Source: Phycisphaerae bacterium (GTDB taxonomy: Bacteria; Planctomycetota; Phycisphaerae; Phycisphaerales; SM1A02). From it: a stretch of DNA of 6,067 nt. Position numbers and translations under genes: made by a program. The notes below the pieces were generated by a model that was given only the letters and a program-made list of their open reading frames with translations, did no database searches and was not told the origin of the DNA. The stretch is from assembly GCA_002684755.1 (NCBI GenBank), contig NYVS01000148.1, forward strand, positions 1-6,067. The letters run 5' to 3'. Position 1 is the stretch's first letter. Every line of letters begins with the position of its first letter. This document shows, one piece after another, positions 5,133 through 6,067 of this stretch.

Positions 5133-6067
5133 ATGAAGATTCGACCGGTGATCGTGCTCGCGCTGACCCTCACTGCGGCGGCCGTCGCGGCGCCGCCTCC
5201 TCCTGCCACACCCCACGTCGTCTTCGTCGTGGGGGAGGGCGAATATCGCTCGGAGTGGTCGATGCCGGCGCTGGCCGATCTGCTCGAGCGGGAACACGGA
5301 TTCAAGACCACGGTGCTCGTCGATCGCCGTTTGAACGGTGGGCCCGGCAACGACATCGAAGGTCTCGAGGCGCTGGAGGGCGCGGATCTCGCCGTGTTCT
5401 ACGTTCGATTCCGGCAACTGCCCCAGGACCAGCTCGACCGGATCGCCGAGTTCGTCGAGGGTGGCGGGGCGGTCGTCGGGTTCCGAACCTCGACCCATGC
5501 CTTCGACTACCCCGAAGACGATCCGCGGGCCGAGCGCTGGAACGACTTCGGTGCGGACGTGCTCGGTGCGCCGTGGAAGTACCACTACGGCCATGATTCC
5601 CGAACCGCGGTGACCACGGCCAGGAGCACTGACGAGACGGTGTTGTCCGGCGTGCCCGAGGACTTCGGCGTCCGATCATGGACCTACCACGTCCGCGACG
5701 ACTTCCCCCCCGACGACGCCACGGTGCTCGCCCTCGGGCGACCGATCGGCCCGGACGGCGAGGCGGGCGACGACGCGACCGTCAATCCACTCGCGTGGAC
5801 GTGGATTCGTCCCGACGGCGGTCGGACCTTCACCACCACGATGGGGCATCCCCGGGACTTCTCGCAGCCGGGCTTCCGGCAGCTCGTGGTGAACGGCATC
5901 CACTGGGCCCTGGAGATGCCGGCCCCGGAGGATGGCGTCGGGTCGTTTCCTCGCTTCAAGGAGCGCACGGGCGAGCCGTGGCAGGACATGGACTACGGGC
6001 CGTTCCTCTCCGCGGCGATCGAAGTGGATTCCGAGAACATCGCCTCGAAGGGCATCGCGATTCCGTT
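5133..6067 (+). CDS. Secreted ThuA-domain protein (partial, runs off the right edge)
   Basis: The frame is open from ATG 5133 to the window end, 311 residues so far. GGAG at 5123-5126 lies six bases before the start. Residues 1-19 form a signal peptide (MKIRPVIVLALTLTAAAVA) with likely cleavage AVA|A, then a Pro-rich linker. Residues 28-262 match the ThuA-like fold, related to class I glutamine amidotransferases: the first strand HVVFVVGEGEY (28-38), DLAVFYVRF (85-93), FVEGGGAVVGFRTSTHAF (107-124), and GHPRDF followed by FRQLVVNGIHWAL (238-260). No cysteine occurs in the visible protein, so amidotransferase chemistry is not expected. ThuA was named for sugar (trehalose/sucrose) utilisation in rhizobia; the substrate here is unknown. 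From about residue 280 a new segment starts (DMDYGPFLSAAIEV, then ENIASKGIAI). It resembles the opening of a second domain seen after ThuA in planctomycete proteins, recalled rather than searched. Confidence 0.88.
   Translation, partial: MKIRPVIVLALTLTAAAVAAPPPPATPHVVFVVGEGEYRSEWSMPALADLLEREHGFKTTVLVDRRLNGGPGNDIEGLEALEGADLAVFYVRFRQLPQDQLDRIAEFVEGGGAVVGFRTSTHAFDYPEDDPRAERWNDFGADVLGAPWKYHYGHDSRTAVTTARSTDETVLSGVPEDFGVRSWTYHVRDDFPPDDATVLALGRPIGPDGEAGDDATVNPLAWTWIRPDGGRTFTTTMGHPRDFSQPGFRQLVVNGIHWALEMPAPEDGVGSFPRFKERTGEPWQDMDYGPFLSAAIEVDSENIASKGIAIP

Noticed and set aside
4921..5136. A 71-codon plus-strand frame whose stop overlaps the ThuA start (ATGA)
   Set aside because: It starts directly after the terminator T-tract without a ribosome binding site, its third positions are less G/C-biased than the neighbouring genes, and the peptide has no features. 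The ATGA overlap is probably chance.
4088..5594. Minus-strand open frames over the tRNA giving peptides such as SDRTRTGDLRFTKPWLY and ATGLEPVTYGLQNRG
   Set aside because: These are antisense translations of the tRNA itself. Such peptides recur in databases as mis-annotated proteins because tRNAs are conserved. The cloverleaf on the plus strand explains the conservation.
1..6067. A novel defence, mobile or biosynthetic system
   Set aside because: All sizeable genes but one belong to known housekeeping or common families, transcription units are small and unlinked in function, and there are no recombinases, repeat arrays, attachment sites or composition breaks.

Overview
The window looks like ordinary chromosomal DNA from a GC-rich bacterium, most likely a planctomycete and possibly of the Phycisphaerae type. 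That guess rests on three things: high GC with strong G/C preference at third codon positions, a secreted ThuA-type protein that runs into a second domain, and sparse -35 signals. It is an inference from composition and gene style, not from a search. I see no mobile element, CRISPR array, phage gene, toxin-antitoxin pair or defence locus, and no previously undescribed multi-gene system.

Layout from left to right. Bases 1-57 are the last codons of an unidentified plus-strand gene. rpiB (114-587, plus), for ribose-5-phosphate isomerase B, follows 56 bases later and probably shares its transcript. It converges on pepA (666-2141, minus), a complete M17 leucyl aminopeptidase. The 85-base gap 2142-2226 is a divergent promoter region between pepA and mnmG (2227-4170, plus), the FAD protein that modifies tRNA wobble uridine together with MnmE. 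mnmG is followed by a 7-bp hairpin without a T-tract. Then comes a short gene for a 164-residue, single-pass membrane-anchored protein of unknown function (4256-4750), likely read through from mnmG. Next are a tRNA-Thr with anticodon UGU (4802-4874) and a clear intrinsic terminator (4885-4914). After 218 bases without a convincing gene, a secreted ThuA-family protein begins at 5133 and runs off the right edge.

The genes serve separate housekeeping roles: pentose phosphate metabolism, peptide turnover, tRNA modification, a tRNA, and a surface or periplasmic ThuA protein. They do not appear to form a pathway. The most useful non-gene signal is a recurring TAKNCTG-like -10 candidate placed upstream of pepA, mnmG and the ThuA gene, with a looser version before the tRNA. 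Other points worth a look are a 23-residue insertion in MnmG, the orphan anchored protein, and the second domain starting at the right edge.
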